Counted from the stretch's first letter, positions 17,755 to 26,670 are shown. The stretch: 64,000 nucleotides of DNA from Komagataeibacter diospyri (GCF_006538165.1 NZ_BDLU01000029.1:60096-124095); one strand, 5' to 3'. Notes: a model not told the origin generated them from the sequence alone. Made by a program: numbers and translations.

Positions 17755-17939
17755 ATCTTATCCCATACAGGTTAGTGTTCACTCCGTTCAACGATATGGC
17801 ACGGTGCGGGTTCCACCCCGTTTCATTCCCGTGCGGTTTCAAGGGGCAGCAGGGACCGGCAGTCATGCAGGCGCAACGGTTGCCAGCTACCGTCCCGTAT
17901 TTCATCCTCTGTCCATCAACCCAACGGGAGAATACGACC

Positions 17940-18128
17940 ATGGCCAAAGAACCGACAGACGTCATCCATGCTGCCCTGATCCATGCCGCCGCAACCCTGA
18001 CGGCCGCAAAGAAGGAAGTGATGGAAAAGGCGTCCCCTGACGAGGTGAAGAAGCATTTCAAGACTTTCCTTCACACGCTGGAAGCAGGCTGGCGCGAACA
18101 TGAAGCGGGCGATCACCACCATTCCTGA
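17940..18128 (+). CDS. Hypothetical small protein (62 aa)
   Basis: This protein is unrecognised. The 62-residue product is soluble and probably a helical hairpin ('ALIHAAATLTAAKKEVMEKA', 'FKTFLHTLEAGWREH'), and ends in a histidine-rich tail (DHHHS) that might bind metal. ATG 17940 has GGGAG upstream. A very strong terminator follows 11 bp after the stop, which supports a dedicated transcript. Confidence 0.68.
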   Translation: MAKEPTDVIHAALIHAAATLTAAKKEVMEKASPDEVKKHFKTFLHTLEAGWREHEAGDHHHS

Positions 18129-18139
18129 TCGCCTGGCGT

Positions 18140-18192
18140 GATATAAAAAAAGGGGGGCGATGCCGAATGGCGTCGCCCCCCTTTTTTATATC
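18140..18192 (+). terminator. Strong intrinsic terminator
   Basis: GATATAAAAAAAGGGGGGCGATGCC pairs with GGCGTCGCCCCCCTTTTTTATATC around an AAT loop. The A-tract and T-tract on both sides make it bidirectional in principle. It ends the 62-residue protein transcript. Confidence 0.92.
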
Positions 18193-18258
18193 CTTCCCGG
18201 ACGGGATGGGACGGTAGTCATGCACGCCCAGATATCCTTCGGCCCGACCGGCAAGATA

Positions 18259-18340
18259 TAAGAAAGTTTTGGGAAAAGCTTTTTTTCAAAAAGCCCGAAG
18301 GAACGCCGCCTTTAAAAAAGACGACATCCAAAAACTTCCA
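18259..18340 (-). repeat. Two-hairpin intergenic repeat, copy 6
   Basis: Read on the minus strand, the GC stem is GTCGTCTTT with AAAGGCGGC, using two G-U pairs that do not form in plus-strand RNA. The AAGCTTTTT-type stem follows (imperfect), and the ends are AAGTTTTTGGATG and CCCAAAACTTTC. It lies 23 bp beyond the stop of the minus-strand gene at 18364. Confidence 0.75.
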
Positions 18341-18363
18341 TGACTTTCCTTTAAATAACCCGC

Positions 18364-18660
18364 TTAGCGATGCCCGGTGAAGAACTGGCTCATATCGCCC
18401 TTGGTCTTGTGGCCCCACTTATCCAGCTTCTTGCCGGTCCGGTCGCCCCAGTCCTTGGCGCTGTCAGTCTTCTCGGCGGCCTTTTCGTGCGCTTCATGGG
18501 CCTTTTCACGGGTCTCCGCACTGGTTTCATGTGACTTGAGACGTACCTCACATTCCGCATGATCCGTTACACCGTCGCAGGCATCCGCCAGTGCCGGGGT
18601 CAGGGTTGCGACATTCAGTCCGGTTGCGCACAGCCCTGCCAGAATCAGCGTTTTTTTCAT
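18364..18660 (-). CDS. Small exported charged protein
   Basis: This 98-residue protein has a signal peptide (MKKTLILAGLCATGLNVATLTPALA). The mature part is rich in Glu, Lys, His and Ala ('SHETSAETREKAHEAHEKAA') and probably helical, with two cysteines soon after the cleavage site. No family is recognised. Two adjacent ATGs exist; the second (18660) has AGGA at better spacing. It lies downstream of adhP on the same strand. Confidence 0.68.
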   Translation of the reverse strand: MKKTLILAGLCATGLNVATLTPALADACDGVTDHAECEVRLKSHETSAETREKAHEAHEKAAEKTDSAKDWGDRTGKKLDKWGHKTKGDMSQFFTGHR

Positions 18661-18695
18661 CATAATCCTACCCGTCCTAAATGTTTTCGAATACG

Positions 18696-18723
18696 GGCGT
18701 GGACGCACCGGTGCGTCCACGCC
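18696..18723. promoter_or_regulatory. 28-bp perfect palindrome downstream of adhP
   Basis: GGCGTGGACGCACC is followed immediately by its exact reverse complement. There is no T-run on either side, so it is not a classic intrinsic terminator. It lies 40 bp after the adhP stop and 36 bp before the next minus-strand start codon. It could be an operator, or an RNA hairpin with almost no loop. Confidence 0.6.
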
Positions 18724-18763
18724 GTGTCTGTATTCCAAACGCACCCGACAACGCGAAGTTGCC

Positions 18764-19798
18764 TTACGCTCCGTTACGGAAGTCCAGAACGACGCGCCCT
18801 TCCACGCGGCCATGTTCCAGATTGTCGAAAATGGTGTTGATGTTTTCCAGCTTATCGGGGCTGACCACCGTCGTGACCTTGCCATCGGTGAAAAAGGACA
18901 TGGCTTCGATCATGTCCAGCCGCGTGCCCACAATCGACCCGCGTACGGTCGTGCCGTTCATGACCATGTCAAAGATCGACAGCGGGAAGTCCCCGGGCGG
19001 CAGACCATTCAGCACCACCGTGCCGCCACGACGCGCATAACCGACGGCCTGACTGAACGCCTTGTCCGACACGGCGGTGACCAGCACGCCGTGCGTGCCA
19101 CCCGTCTGTTCACGGATATAGGCGACCGGATCCTGCTTCAGCGCGTTGACGGTCACGCGCGCGCCCAGCTTGCGCGCTTCTTCCAGCTTTTCATCGCTGA
19201 TATCCACCGCCGCCACATTCAGGCCCATGGCCACGGCGTACTGGATGGCCATCTGCCCCAGACCACCCGCGCCGGAAATGGCGACCCATTCCCCGGCCCG
19301 GGTATCCGTCATCTTCAGGCCCTTGTATACCGTCAGCCCCGCACACAGCACGGGTGCTGTCTTGATCGGGTCGATATCTTTCGGCAGGTGGGCAACGTAA
19401 TTGGGGTCGGCCACCACGTATTCGGCAAAGCAGCCATTGACGGAATAGCCGGTGTCTTCCTGCTTTTCACACAGGGTTTCCCACCCGCCCAGACAGTGTT
19501 CGCAATGCCCGCAGGCCGAATACAGCCACGGCACGCCCACCACGTCACCGGTCTTGATCCAGTTGACGTTGCTGCCGACCTCAACCACATGGCCGATGCC
19601 TTCATGCCCCGGAATGAACGGGGGTCTGGGCTTGGTGGGCCAGTCGCCACGGGCGGCATGCAGGTCGGTATGGCAGACGCCGCAGGCATCGACCTTGACC
19701 AGGATCTGGTTGGAGTTGATCTGCGGAATGTCCAGTTCCTCGATCGTCAGCGGCTTGCCGAATTCCCGTACAACCGCAGCCTTCATCTTTCCAGCCAT
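18764..19798 (-). CDS. adhP: Zinc-dependent alcohol dehydrogenase AdhP
   Basis: AdhP is a cytosolic NAD-linked medium-chain dehydrogenase that interconverts primary alcohols and aldehydes. The 344-residue sequence shows catalytic zinc ligands in CGVCHTDLH and GHEGIGHVVEVG. A structural-zinc cysteine cluster lies in 'CGHCEHCLGGWETLCEKQ', and the nucleotide-binding motif GAGGLGQMAIQYA follows. Length and motifs match AdhP/AdhA of other proteobacteria closely. It is preceded by 139 bp containing a hairpin and followed by a 28-bp palindrome. Confidence 0.95.
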   Translation of the reverse strand: MAGKMKAAVVREFGKPLTIEELDIPQINSNQILVKVDACGVCHTDLHAARGDWPTKPRPPFIPGHEGIGHVVEVGSNVNWIKTGDVVGVPWLYSACGHCEHCLGGWETLCEKQEDTGYSVNGCFAEYVVADPNYVAHLPKDIDPIKTAPVLCAGLTVYKGLKMTDTRAGEWVAISGAGGLGQMAIQYAVAMGLNVAAVDISDEKLEEARKLGARVTVNALKQDPVAYIREQTGGTHGVLVTAVSDKAFSQAVGYARRGGTVVLNGLPPGDFPLSIFDMVMNGTTVRGSIVGTRLDMIEAMSFFTDGKVTTVVSPDKLENINTIFDNLEHGRVEGRVVLDFRNGA

Positions 19799-19857
19799 CT
19801 TGCACCTTCTGTTCCGATGTCATGGCCCCGGCCATGGAGCCACCGTTACCTGCGCCA

Positions 19858-19883
19858 CCCGCCCGGCCAGCATGGCCGGACGG
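19858..19883. other. GC-rich hairpin between metC and adhP
   Basis: CCCGCCCGGCC and GGCCGGACGGG flank an AGCAT loop, with one mismatch. It lies after the metC stop and 60 bp before the adhP start on the same strand. There is no T-run; attenuation or termination is possible but unproven. Confidence 0.45.
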
Positions 19884-19937
19884 GGGCATGTATGGGGCCA
19901 GTGTTTCACCCCCGCCCTGTCGCAGCCTTGATCTACG

Positions 19938-21197
19938 TCAGCCTGTCCCCCGCCCTGCGCGGGCGGCAGACATGCCATCCAGACCACGCGCCAGATCAGC
20001 CACCAGCAGCCCGCCCGCTTCCAGCCCGATATGCAGCCGGCAGGCCGGTCCTTCAGCCGTAACCGACCGGCATGAACGTGAAATCCCGCCCGTGGTCGGC
20101 AGCACAAGGCTTTCGTACCCGCCCCATGACGCGCCAATACCGAAATGCTGCAGGCCGTCGATCATGGCAGTCATGTCGGCGGACGTGAAACCGGCATCAA
20201 ACACCACGCTGAACAGCGAGGACGCGCCGTTGAAATCCCGCGCCCAGAATTCATGCCCCGGGCATGACGGCAGCGCGGGATGCAGCACGCGCCGCACTTC
20301 GGGCCTGGACTGCAGCCACAGCGCCACCGCCAGCGCCGTGGCCGCCTGGCGTTCCTGCCGTGCCCCCATGGTGCGCAGGCCACGCAGGGTCAGCCAGCAG
20401 TCATCCGGCCCCGCCGTCTGGCCTGCCTGTATCGCGGTGTCGCGCAGTGGCCGCCAGTCCGCATCCGACGCCACCGTGACCGCGCCGATAATGGTGTCGG
20501 AATGACCAGCCGCATATTTGGTCAGCGCCTGCACCGATACATGCGCCCCGTGCGCAAACGGGTTGAACAGGCCGATGCCCCATGTGTTGTCCACCACCAG
20601 CCGCGCGCCGATGCTGGCGGCAAGACGGCCCAGCATTGGCACATCCTGCACCTCGAACGAATGGCTGCCGGGACTTTCGGCAAAGATCAGGCGGGTACCG
20701 GGCTGCACCAGCGCCCGCAGGTCCGCTTCGGTCGCCATGGGGGGGAAATAGGTGATCTCCACACCGAAACGCCGCAGCACCCTGTCGGCAAAGCGCCGGG
20801 TGGGACCATAGACGGAATCGGACAGCAGGCAGTGATCTCCCCCCGCCAGATACGCCAGCAGCGGCAGCGTGCAGGCCGCAAGCCCCGATGGCACGATCTG
20901 CGCATGGGTTCCGCCCTCGATTTCGGCAATGACCGCTTCCAGCCGGTGCTGGATGGGGGTCCCCATGGCGCCGTATATCAGTTCCGGCCCGTAGCGGCCG
21001 TGACCGGCGCGGTCCATGGCCTCCAGGCTGGAAAACAGCACGGTCGATCCGCGCTCGGCTGCGGGATTGACGAATACGCCCCTGTCGCCTTCGGGCGTAT
21101 CGCGCCCAAGCTGGACCAGCCGCGTGGACATGTCGCGCCAGCCGCGCACGACACGTTCAAGCAGGTCAGGCGGCACCAGCATCATGGGATCGGTCAT
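19938..21197 (-). CDS. metC: Cystathionine beta-lyase
   Basis: This PLP enzyme of the Cys/Met metabolism family cleaves cystathionine to homocysteine, pyruvate and ammonia in methionine synthesis. The 419-residue product has the PLP-lysine in 'QALTKYAAGHSD' (Lys about 227), 'YGAMGTPIQHRLE' near 75-90, 'IVPSGLAACTLPLLA' and 'LVVDNTWG'. The overall pattern fits bacterial MetC rather than MetB. ATG 21197 is preceded by AAGGGCGG; it begins 11 bp after the sseA stop, so the two form an operon. Confidence 0.9.
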   Translation of the reverse strand: MTDPMMLVPPDLLERVVRGWRDMSTRLVQLGRDTPEGDRGVFVNPAAERGSTVLFSSLEAMDRAGHGRYGPELIYGAMGTPIQHRLEAVIAEIEGGTHAQIVPSGLAACTLPLLAYLAGGDHCLLSDSVYGPTRRFADRVLRRFGVEITYFPPMATEADLRALVQPGTRLIFAESPGSHSFEVQDVPMLGRLAASIGARLVVDNTWGIGLFNPFAHGAHVSVQALTKYAAGHSDTIIGAVTVASDADWRPLRDTAIQAGQTAGPDDCWLTLRGLRTMGARQERQAATALAVALWLQSRPEVRRVLHPALPSCPGHEFWARDFNGASSLFSVVFDAGFTSADMTAMIDGLQHFGIGASWGGYESLVLPTTGGISRSCRSVTAEGPACRLHIGLEAGGLLVADLARGLDGMSAARAGRGTG

Positions 21198-21208
21198 CTC
21201 GTCCGCCC

Positions 21209-22057
21209 TTACGCGCCGCACACGATGGGCGAATCAGGCGTGGACGCCCATTCCGCCCATGACCCGTCATAAACCGCAGGCTCCCCCGCGCCCGCCCCGA
21301 TGCTGACCAGCGCGAGAGCGATCATGCACGCGGTCATGCCGCTGCCGCATGAACAGGTGACGGCGGTGGTGTCAGCAACACCAAGACCCGCGAATTTCCC
21401 CTTCAGCGTATCAGCCGGCAGGAAGCGGCCATTATCATCCAGCAGTTCGGTATAGGGCAGGCTGCGGGCACCAGGCATGTGGCCTGATTCGATCCCGGCT
21501 CGGGGTTCGGGGTCCCGGCCTTCGAACCGGCCCCGGCTGCGCGCATCCAGGATCAGCCCCGGCAGGCGGCCGTGCACGATATCCAGCACGTCACCCGTGC
21601 CGTGCAGCCGGTCATAGCGCGGGCGGCTGACAAAGGGCGCGGGGGCGGCAAGGTCCGGCCCGCTTTCCAGCGGCAGGCCGGCACTTTTCCATGCGGTCAG
21701 TCCACCTTCGAGCACCTGCACCTGTTCATGGCCGAACAGGCGGGTCAGCCACCATGCACGCGCCGCACACGCCATGCCGTCCTGATCATAGAACACGATG
21801 CGTTTCGTGTTGGCCATGCCGCGTTCGGTCGCAAGCCGGGCAAAGCGCGCCTGACCGGGGATGGTGTGCGGCAGCGGGGAATCCGGGTCAGAGAACGTGT
21901 CGATGTCAAAGCGCACTGCACCGGCGATATGGGCGTTGGCAAAACGCTGCTGCGGATCAAAGGTCTGCCCCGGCAACGCCATGGAGGCATCAAGCACAAG
22001 GATATCGCCGTGTTGGATGGCCTGTGCCAGATCACTGGCTGAAATCAGCGGATGCAT
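21209..22057 (-). CDS. sseA: 3-mercaptopyruvate sulfurtransferase SseA
   Basis: This 282-residue protein has two rhodanese domains and the active-site loop C-G-S-G-M-T-A, diagnostic of mercaptopyruvate sulfurtransferases. The N-terminal inactive domain shows 'FANAHIAGAVRFDIDTFSDP' and the C-terminal domain 'ESGHMPGARSLPY'. It transfers sulfur from 3-mercaptopyruvate to acceptors such as thiols. The adjacent metC gene fits a sulfur amino acid role. It is divergent from the AI-2E-type permease, with the promoters in the 118-bp gap. Confidence 0.92.
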   Translation of the reverse strand: MHPLISASDLAQAIQHGDILVLDASMALPGQTFDPQQRFANAHIAGAVRFDIDTFSDPDSPLPHTIPGQARFARLATERGMANTKRIVFYDQDGMACAARAWWLTRLFGHEQVQVLEGGLTAWKSAGLPLESGPDLAAPAPFVSRPRYDRLHGTGDVLDIVHGRLPGLILDARSRGRFEGRDPEPRAGIESGHMPGARSLPYTELLDDNGRFLPADTLKGKFAGLGVADTTAVTCSCGSGMTACMIALALVSIGAGAGEPAVYDGSWAEWASTPDSPIVCGA

Positions 22058-22175
22058 ACCTTCTCCCGGTGTTTAGGAATTGCGTGTCGCACAATAAGGT
22101 GCAGCATACGGCATGGGAACGAAAGTCCTGAACATTTGTCTTTCGTTTAATGGCAGGAGGGGATACGCCACCGCT

Positions 22176-23252
22176 ATGGTCGAACGTATCATGATGGGAC
22201 TGATGCTGGGGGGGATCGCATTCGGCTGCGTCCTGATCCTGTATCCGTTCATGACCGCACTGCTGTGGGCTGCGATCCTGACCTTTTCCACATGGCCGGT
22301 GTTCATGCGGCTGCGGCGGCACATGTCGCTGCTGCCCGCGGCCCTGATCATGACGGTACTGTGCGCGCTGGTGCTGGTGGTGCCACTGGCCGCCGTGGTG
22401 TCCAGCAGCATTGCCGATGTCCCGGCGACACTGCAGTACATCGTTGACACGGTGGGCACGCTGCACCTGCCGCCACTGCCCGCACGTATTGCACATATTC
22501 CGCATTTCGGTCCTGAAATAGTTGAAAAATGGCAGAAATGGTCGGTTGATATCGGCAGCATAGACCAGGTCGTGCGGCCCTATGCCGGGCGTATCGGGCA
22601 ATCCATTCTCAGCGCCATGATGCAGCTGGCCAGCGGGCTGGCGCACCTGGCCATGGCGCTGTTCATTTCCTTCTTCTTCTGGCTGGGTGGCGACGCGCTG
22701 GGCGATACCTTCGTTGCCGTGGTACGGCGGATCGCAGGCGTTTATGCCGACCGGATCCTGCGCATCGTGGGACGGACCATACGCGGCACGGTGTACGGCA
22801 TCCTTGGCACCGCCATCATACAGGGCATCCTGACCAGCATCGGCTTTGCCATCGCGGGTATTTCCAGCCCCGTGCTGCTGGGGGCGGTCACCGCCTTTGT
22901 CGCGGTGCTGCCCATCGGCGCGCCGCTGATCTGGATCCCCGCCGCCGTGTTCCTGCTGCTGACCCACCATCCGGGCTGGGGCATTTTCCTGCTGCTGTAT
23001 GGCACGATCATCGTATCGGGAGCGGACCACATCATCAGGCCCATGTTCATCGCACGCGGGGCGCAGATGCCCTACCTGCTGACCGTGCTGGGCGTACTGG
23101 GTGGCGTGCTGACATTCGGGGGACTGGGCATTTTCCTTGGTCCTGTCCTGATTGGCGTGGGCTATACCCTGACTGCCGAATTCGCTGCCGGTGACCCCCG
23201 GTCCAAAGACCCCATTCCTGATGAGATACGCGAGCCGTTTATCGAACCATGA
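22176..23252 (+). CDS. AI-2E/PerM family transporter
   Basis: This 358-residue inner-membrane protein of the UPF0118/AI-2E exporter family has about seven helices. Visible signatures are the N-terminal 'FMTALLWAAILTFSTWPVF', the central soluble region, 'IQGILTSIGFAIAGISSPVL' and the C-terminal 'IRPMFIARGAQMPYLLTVLG'. The family includes AI-2 exporters and Na+/H+ or peptide-related transporters, so the substrate is open. GGAGG lies 15 nt before ATG 22176, slightly far; an alternative ATG at 22113 exists. It overlaps the next gene by 4 bp. Confidence 0.85.
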   Translation: MVERIMMGLMLGGIAFGCVLILYPFMTALLWAAILTFSTWPVFMRLRRHMSLLPAALIMTVLCALVLVVPLAAVVSSSIADVPATLQYIVDTVGTLHLPPLPARIAHIPHFGPEIVEKWQKWSVDIGSIDQVVRPYAGRIGQSILSAMMQLASGLAHLAMALFISFFFWLGGDALGDTFVAVVRRIAGVYADRILRIVGRTIRGTVYGILGTAIIQGILTSIGFAIAGISSPVLLGAVTAFVAVLPIGAPLIWIPAAVFLLLTHHPGWGIFLLLYGTIIVSGADHIIRPMFIARGAQMPYLLTVLGVLGGVLTFGGLGIFLGPVLIGVGYTLTAEFAAGDPRSKDPIPDEIREPFIEP

Positions 23253-23947
23253 CCCTAGCGCGCCCCTACCTTCGCCTGCCGTCCATCCAGCCCCGCCATG
23301 GCACGCCGCCGCAGATGGACCTGACCCCGCCCGATCGTGAGGGCGAGGCGATCAAGATCGTCAGCTGGAACCTGCTGCGCCGCATCGGGGCGACGGTGCG
23401 CGACGTGATCGACCTGATCCGCACCGAACGGCCTGACCTTATGCTGATGCAGGAAGCGACGGTGGAAATCGACACCCTGCCCACCCTGATCGGCGGGCAT
23501 TACGCACGTTCCCCCCTGCCCGGCCGCATACACGGGCTGGCATGCTGGAGCCCGTGGCCCTACCGCCGCCAGCCGCTGACCTGCACCCTGCCCGCGGGCA
23601 CGCTGATCCGCCGGGTGGCGCAGATCGTGGATTGCGGGCCGGTTACGGTGGCCAATGTCCACCTGTCGCACGGGCAGCTGCTCAACCGCCGGCAGTTGCG
23701 CCGCGTCGTGCAGATCCTGCCGCATCAGGCTGCCATCCTGGGGGATTTCAACCAGGTCGGTCCCGCCCTGATCCGGCATTTCCGTGACGTGGGGCCACGC
23801 GAGCCCACGCACCGCATGGCCGACATGCTGCCCATCCGGCTGGACCGCTGCCTTGTGCGCGGCCTGACCTGTGTCGAGCGCCACGTGATCGAGAATTACG
23901 CATCCGACCACCGCCCCATTTCCGTCCTGCTCAAACCCACGCGCTGA
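23249..23947 (+). CDS. Endonuclease/exonuclease/phosphatase family protein
   Basis: This 232-residue hydrolase of the EEP superfamily shows the metal-binding and catalytic motifs in order: 'IVSWNLLRR', 'LMLMQEA' (catalytic Glu), 'VANVHLSH', 'AILGDFNQV' and 'SDHRPI' (catalytic His). Substrates in this family range from DNA and RNA to inositol phosphates and sphingomyelin. No signal peptide is seen, so it is probably cytosolic. It overlaps the permease gene by 4 bp (ATGA), indicating translational coupling. Confidence 0.85.
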   Translation: MTLARPYLRLPSIQPRHGTPPQMDLTPPDREGEAIKIVSWNLLRRIGATVRDVIDLIRTERPDLMLMQEATVEIDTLPTLIGGHYARSPLPGRIHGLACWSPWPYRRQPLTCTLPAGTLIRRVAQIVDCGPVTVANVHLSHGQLLNRRQLRRVVQILPHQAAILGDFNQVGPALIRHFRDVGPREPTHRMADMLPIRLDRCLVRGLTCVERHVIENYASDHRPISVLLKPTR

Positions 23948-23962
23948 CCCCGTCGCACCGGG

Positions 23963-24364
23963 TCAGAGCAGCCGGCCATGCGCCTGCATGTCGGGCCTGC
24001 GAACATGGCAGTCGCGACATTCATGCACCGGCCCCGCCTGCCGTCCCTGCTGCTGCAGGTTCAGGTGGCAGCCTTCGCACAGTTCATGAAACTGGTCGCG
24101 GATGATGGGGACAAGTTCCGGCGTTTCCCTGTGACAGGCAATGCAGGTGCGATGTGTCGCAGGCGTCATCACCGGCTTGAGGAAATCATGGTGACAGGTG
24201 ACGCAGTTATAGCCCCCATGCGCGCGATGGTGGAACACAAGGGGTATGTCCTGCCCCGTCGCAACCGTCATGCGGTGCCCCACCACCAGCAGGGCGAACA
24301 GGCCCGCAAGCCCGATCACCGTCAGCAAAGGTGCCATGGCGCGCCGCAGGCCTAGTGCCGCCAT
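23963..24364 (-). CDS. Membrane-anchored tetraheme cytochrome c (class III-like)
   Basis: This 133-residue protein has an N-terminal transmembrane anchor (about 9-30) and four CXXCH haem sites: CVTCH (54-58), CIACH (74-78), CEGCH (96-100) and CRDCH (116-120). 'FHHRAHGGYNCVTCHH' is the class III cytochrome c3 pattern, with histidines ahead of the first haem as axial ligands. It faces the periplasm. ATG 24364 overlaps the upstream cytochrome b gene by 13 bp, and the two probably form an electron-transfer unit. The physiological donor and acceptor are unknown. Confidence 0.8.
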   Translation of the reverse strand: MAALGLRRAMAPLLTVIGLAGLFALLVVGHRMTVATGQDIPLVFHHRAHGGYNCVTCHHDFLKPVMTPATHRTCIACHRETPELVPIIRDQFHELCEGCHLNLQQQGRQAGPVHECRDCHVRRPDMQAHGRLL

Positions 24365-25056
24365 AACACGAACACCACCGTTTCGGACACGACCGCGCAC
24401 AGCATGACACCCGCCAGCCTGCGGGCCAGATACGCCGTATGCAGCCGCCGCCTGCGCCCGTCACGACGCATGGGCATGCGCGCCAGCATCCAGCGTTCCC
24501 CCACCGGCAGCATGCAGGCCACCAAGGCAACCCCGATACACATCCAGACCTGCCACCACACGGCCACATGCACCCGTGTCGCCACGACATGGAAAACAGA
24601 AGCCCCCAGCACCGCCATGGCCAGCAATGCGTGTGAGCGGCGGAACATGGCCGCCGTTGCATAAAGCCCGCGCCGCACGCGCTGCAGCGCAAGGCATGGC
24701 GTCACCACCGCCAGCAGCGCCGCCGCAGCGCCAAACTGCATGCCGGGCGTGCCCGATGGCCACAGGTCATACAGCGTCTGCGGATCGAGCCATATGATCC
24801 CCCCGGCATGCAGGGTTACAAACCCGACAAACAGCCACGCCAGCCAGCGATGCAGGGTCAGGAAAAACCGACCATCGAAAAAGGGTTCGGGCAGCGGACG
24901 CCCCGTCAGGGCAAACAGCGTGAGTAGCAAAAACAGCGCCGAAAACCCGCACAGCATGCTGACGTCCCACCCGATGGACAGGTGCATGACGCCTTGCGGC
25001 CAGAAACACAGCAGGAAGACGCTATAGGCCGCAAACAGTGGCAGGGTCAGGAACAT
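24352..25056 (-). CDS. Membrane di-haem cytochrome b / ferric-reductase-like protein
   Basis: This 234-residue protein has about six transmembrane helices. Two helices carry histidine pairs with equal spacing, H69/H83 (LHRWLAWLFVGFVTLH) and H142/H156 (SHALLAMAVLGASVFH), as expected for two stacked b haems in ferric-reductase-like or cytochrome b561-like proteins. No flavin or NAD(P)H domain is present, so it would pass electrons across the membrane to or from a partner. The overlapping tetraheme cytochrome c gene is the obvious partner. ATG 25056 starts just before the first helix. Confidence 0.75.
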   Translation of the reverse strand: MFLTLPLFAAYSVFLLCFWPQGVMHLSIGWDVSMLCGFSALFLLLTLFALTGRPLPEPFFDGRFFLTLHRWLAWLFVGFVTLHAGGIIWLDPQTLYDLWPSGTPGMQFGAAAALLAVVTPCLALQRVRRGLYATAAMFRRSHALLAMAVLGASVFHVVATRVHVAVWWQVWMCIGVALVACMLPVGERWMLARMPMRRDGRRRRLHTAYLARRLAGVMLCAVVSETVVFVLWRH

Positions 25057-25120
25057 GCGACACTCAATATATGCGGCATGGCCATAAAAGATCATTTCGA
25101 GACAGGCTGTTGATGAAAAG

Positions 25121-25205
25121 AATAAAGGTTTTTGGTGAAGCTTTTCTTCAGAAAAGCTTCGAAAGACACCACCTTAAAAAAAGGCGACATCCAAAAAATT
25201 TTATT
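25121..25205 (-). repeat. Two-hairpin intergenic repeat, copy 7
   Basis: On the minus strand the GC stem is GTCGCCTT with AAGGTGGT, held by G-U pairs absent in the opposite strand. The second stem is a perfect 10 bp, GAAGCTTTTC (25137-25146) with GAAAAGCTTC (25151-25160). It lies 46 bp beyond the cls stop, co-oriented with cls, and before the cytochrome b gene. Confidence 0.8.
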
Positions 25206-25251
25206 ACTTACATGAAATAGTATGCATGCCCGTCCCTGTCAATTTACCCCC

Positions 25252-26670
25252 CTACAGGTAAGGCAGGAACAGCCGCGCCGCCGCGTCACGCATCTTGCGC
25301 GGAAAGGACCGGCGATCCAGGTCATGATGCGTCATGCGCACATGCCGGTGGGTGACGATGAAATCATCAATCCTGGTCGCCAGTGCCGCGTCATAGGCTT
25401 CAAGGTTGATTTCAAAATTCAGTCGCAGACTGCGCACGTCCAGGTTGGAACTGCCCACGAATGACCAGTGCCGGTCCACCACCATCAGCTTGGAATGGTT
25501 GAACGGCGGCCGCGCCAGCCAGATCCGGCACCCCGAATCAAGGAATCGCGGCAGGTTGGCCGACCGCGCCCAGTCCAGCAGGGTATGGTTGCTGTGCCAT
25601 GGCACGATGATATCCACCTCGATCCCGCGCATGGATGCAAGGGCCAGTGCGGTCAGGAACCGGTCATCGGGCAGGAAATAGGGCGTCATGATCCGGATGC
25701 TGCGCCGCGCCAGGGTGAAGGCCTGCAGCATGGTATATTCGATCTTTTCCAGATCCATGTCCGGGCCTGCGGTCACGACGCGGCTCAGGCTGGGGCCGTG
25801 ACTGTCCTGACGCGGAAAGTAGATGTCCGCCGTCAGTTCCTCACCACGGGTAAAGGCCCAGTCGCGGGCAAAAGCCTCGCTTAACTGATGGACGACCGGG
25901 CCTTTCACTTCAAAATGCGTGTCCGATACCGGATGGCGGGGATGGGCTGCCGCGACATTTTCTTCGCCAATGTTCAGGCCACCCATGAAGCCGGTCAGTC
26001 CATCCACCACCAGTATCTTCTTGTGGTCGCGCATGTTGATGAACGGCATGCGCCACGGCAGCATGGAATGCATGAACCGCCCCACCGGCACGCCCGCATC
26101 ACGCAGGATGCGACCCACGCCACAGTTGAAATATCCCGACCCCACGCCATCAACCAGCACGCGCACCTGCGCGCCACGCCTGTGGGCCGCGATCAGCGCG
26201 TCACAGAACTGCCGCCCGACCCCGTCATCACGGAAAATGTACGAACACATCAGCACGCTATGCCGCGCGCCGTTTATGGCATCGAGCATACGCGGATAGA
26301 CAATGTCCCCGTCATGCATGGGCACGATCGCATTGCCGCCCAGAAGCGGCCGGCCAGTCAGCTTGCCCACCATGGAGGCCAGCGGCGCGAAGGTTCCGGC
26401 TTCGTCACGCCGCCATTGCGATGACATGGTGCGGCTGCGCCAGGGGTGCTGTCCCGCCATGCGCCGTGCGCGCCTGTGCACGCGGTTGATGCCGAACATC
26501 AGGTACAGCATCCCACCCGTCAGCGGCATGAGCACGGTCACGCCAATCCAGCCGATGGATGCCCCGACATCACGCTTGGTCAGCAGCACATGCACCACCA
26601 CCGCCGCGATAATGGACACGCGCGCCAGCAGCAGGCAAAGATCCCATATGGTCAGGAAATGAAGAAACAT
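25252..26670 (-). CDS. cls: Cardiolipin synthase
   Basis: This inner-membrane phospholipase D-family enzyme condenses phosphatidylglycerol to cardiolipin. The 472-residue product has two N-terminal membrane helices and two HKD motifs: H216-K218-D223 in 'DHKKILVVDG' and H391-K393-D398 in 'NHSKLMVVD'. The G-S-S-N-L-D signature follows the second motif. ATG 26670 has AGGA 8 nt upstream; an in-frame ATG 9 bp earlier does not. It is divergent from yraN and ends in a structured repeat. Confidence 0.93.
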   Translation of the reverse strand: MFLHFLTIWDLCLLLARVSIIAAVVVHVLLTKRDVGASIGWIGVTVLMPLTGGMLYLMFGINRVHRRARRMAGQHPWRSRTMSSQWRRDEAGTFAPLASMVGKLTGRPLLGGNAIVPMHDGDIVYPRMLDAINGARHSVLMCSYIFRDDGVGRQFCDALIAAHRRGAQVRVLVDGVGSGYFNCGVGRILRDAGVPVGRFMHSMLPWRMPFINMRDHKKILVVDGLTGFMGGLNIGEENVAAAHPRHPVSDTHFEVKGPVVHQLSEAFARDWAFTRGEELTADIYFPRQDSHGPSLSRVVTAGPDMDLEKIEYTMLQAFTLARRSIRIMTPYFLPDDRFLTALALASMRGIEVDIIVPWHSNHTLLDWARSANLPRFLDSGCRIWLARPPFNHSKLMVVDRHWSFVGSSNLDVRSLRLNFEINLEAYDAALATRIDDFIVTHRHVRMTHHDLDRRSFPRKMRDAAARLFLPYL

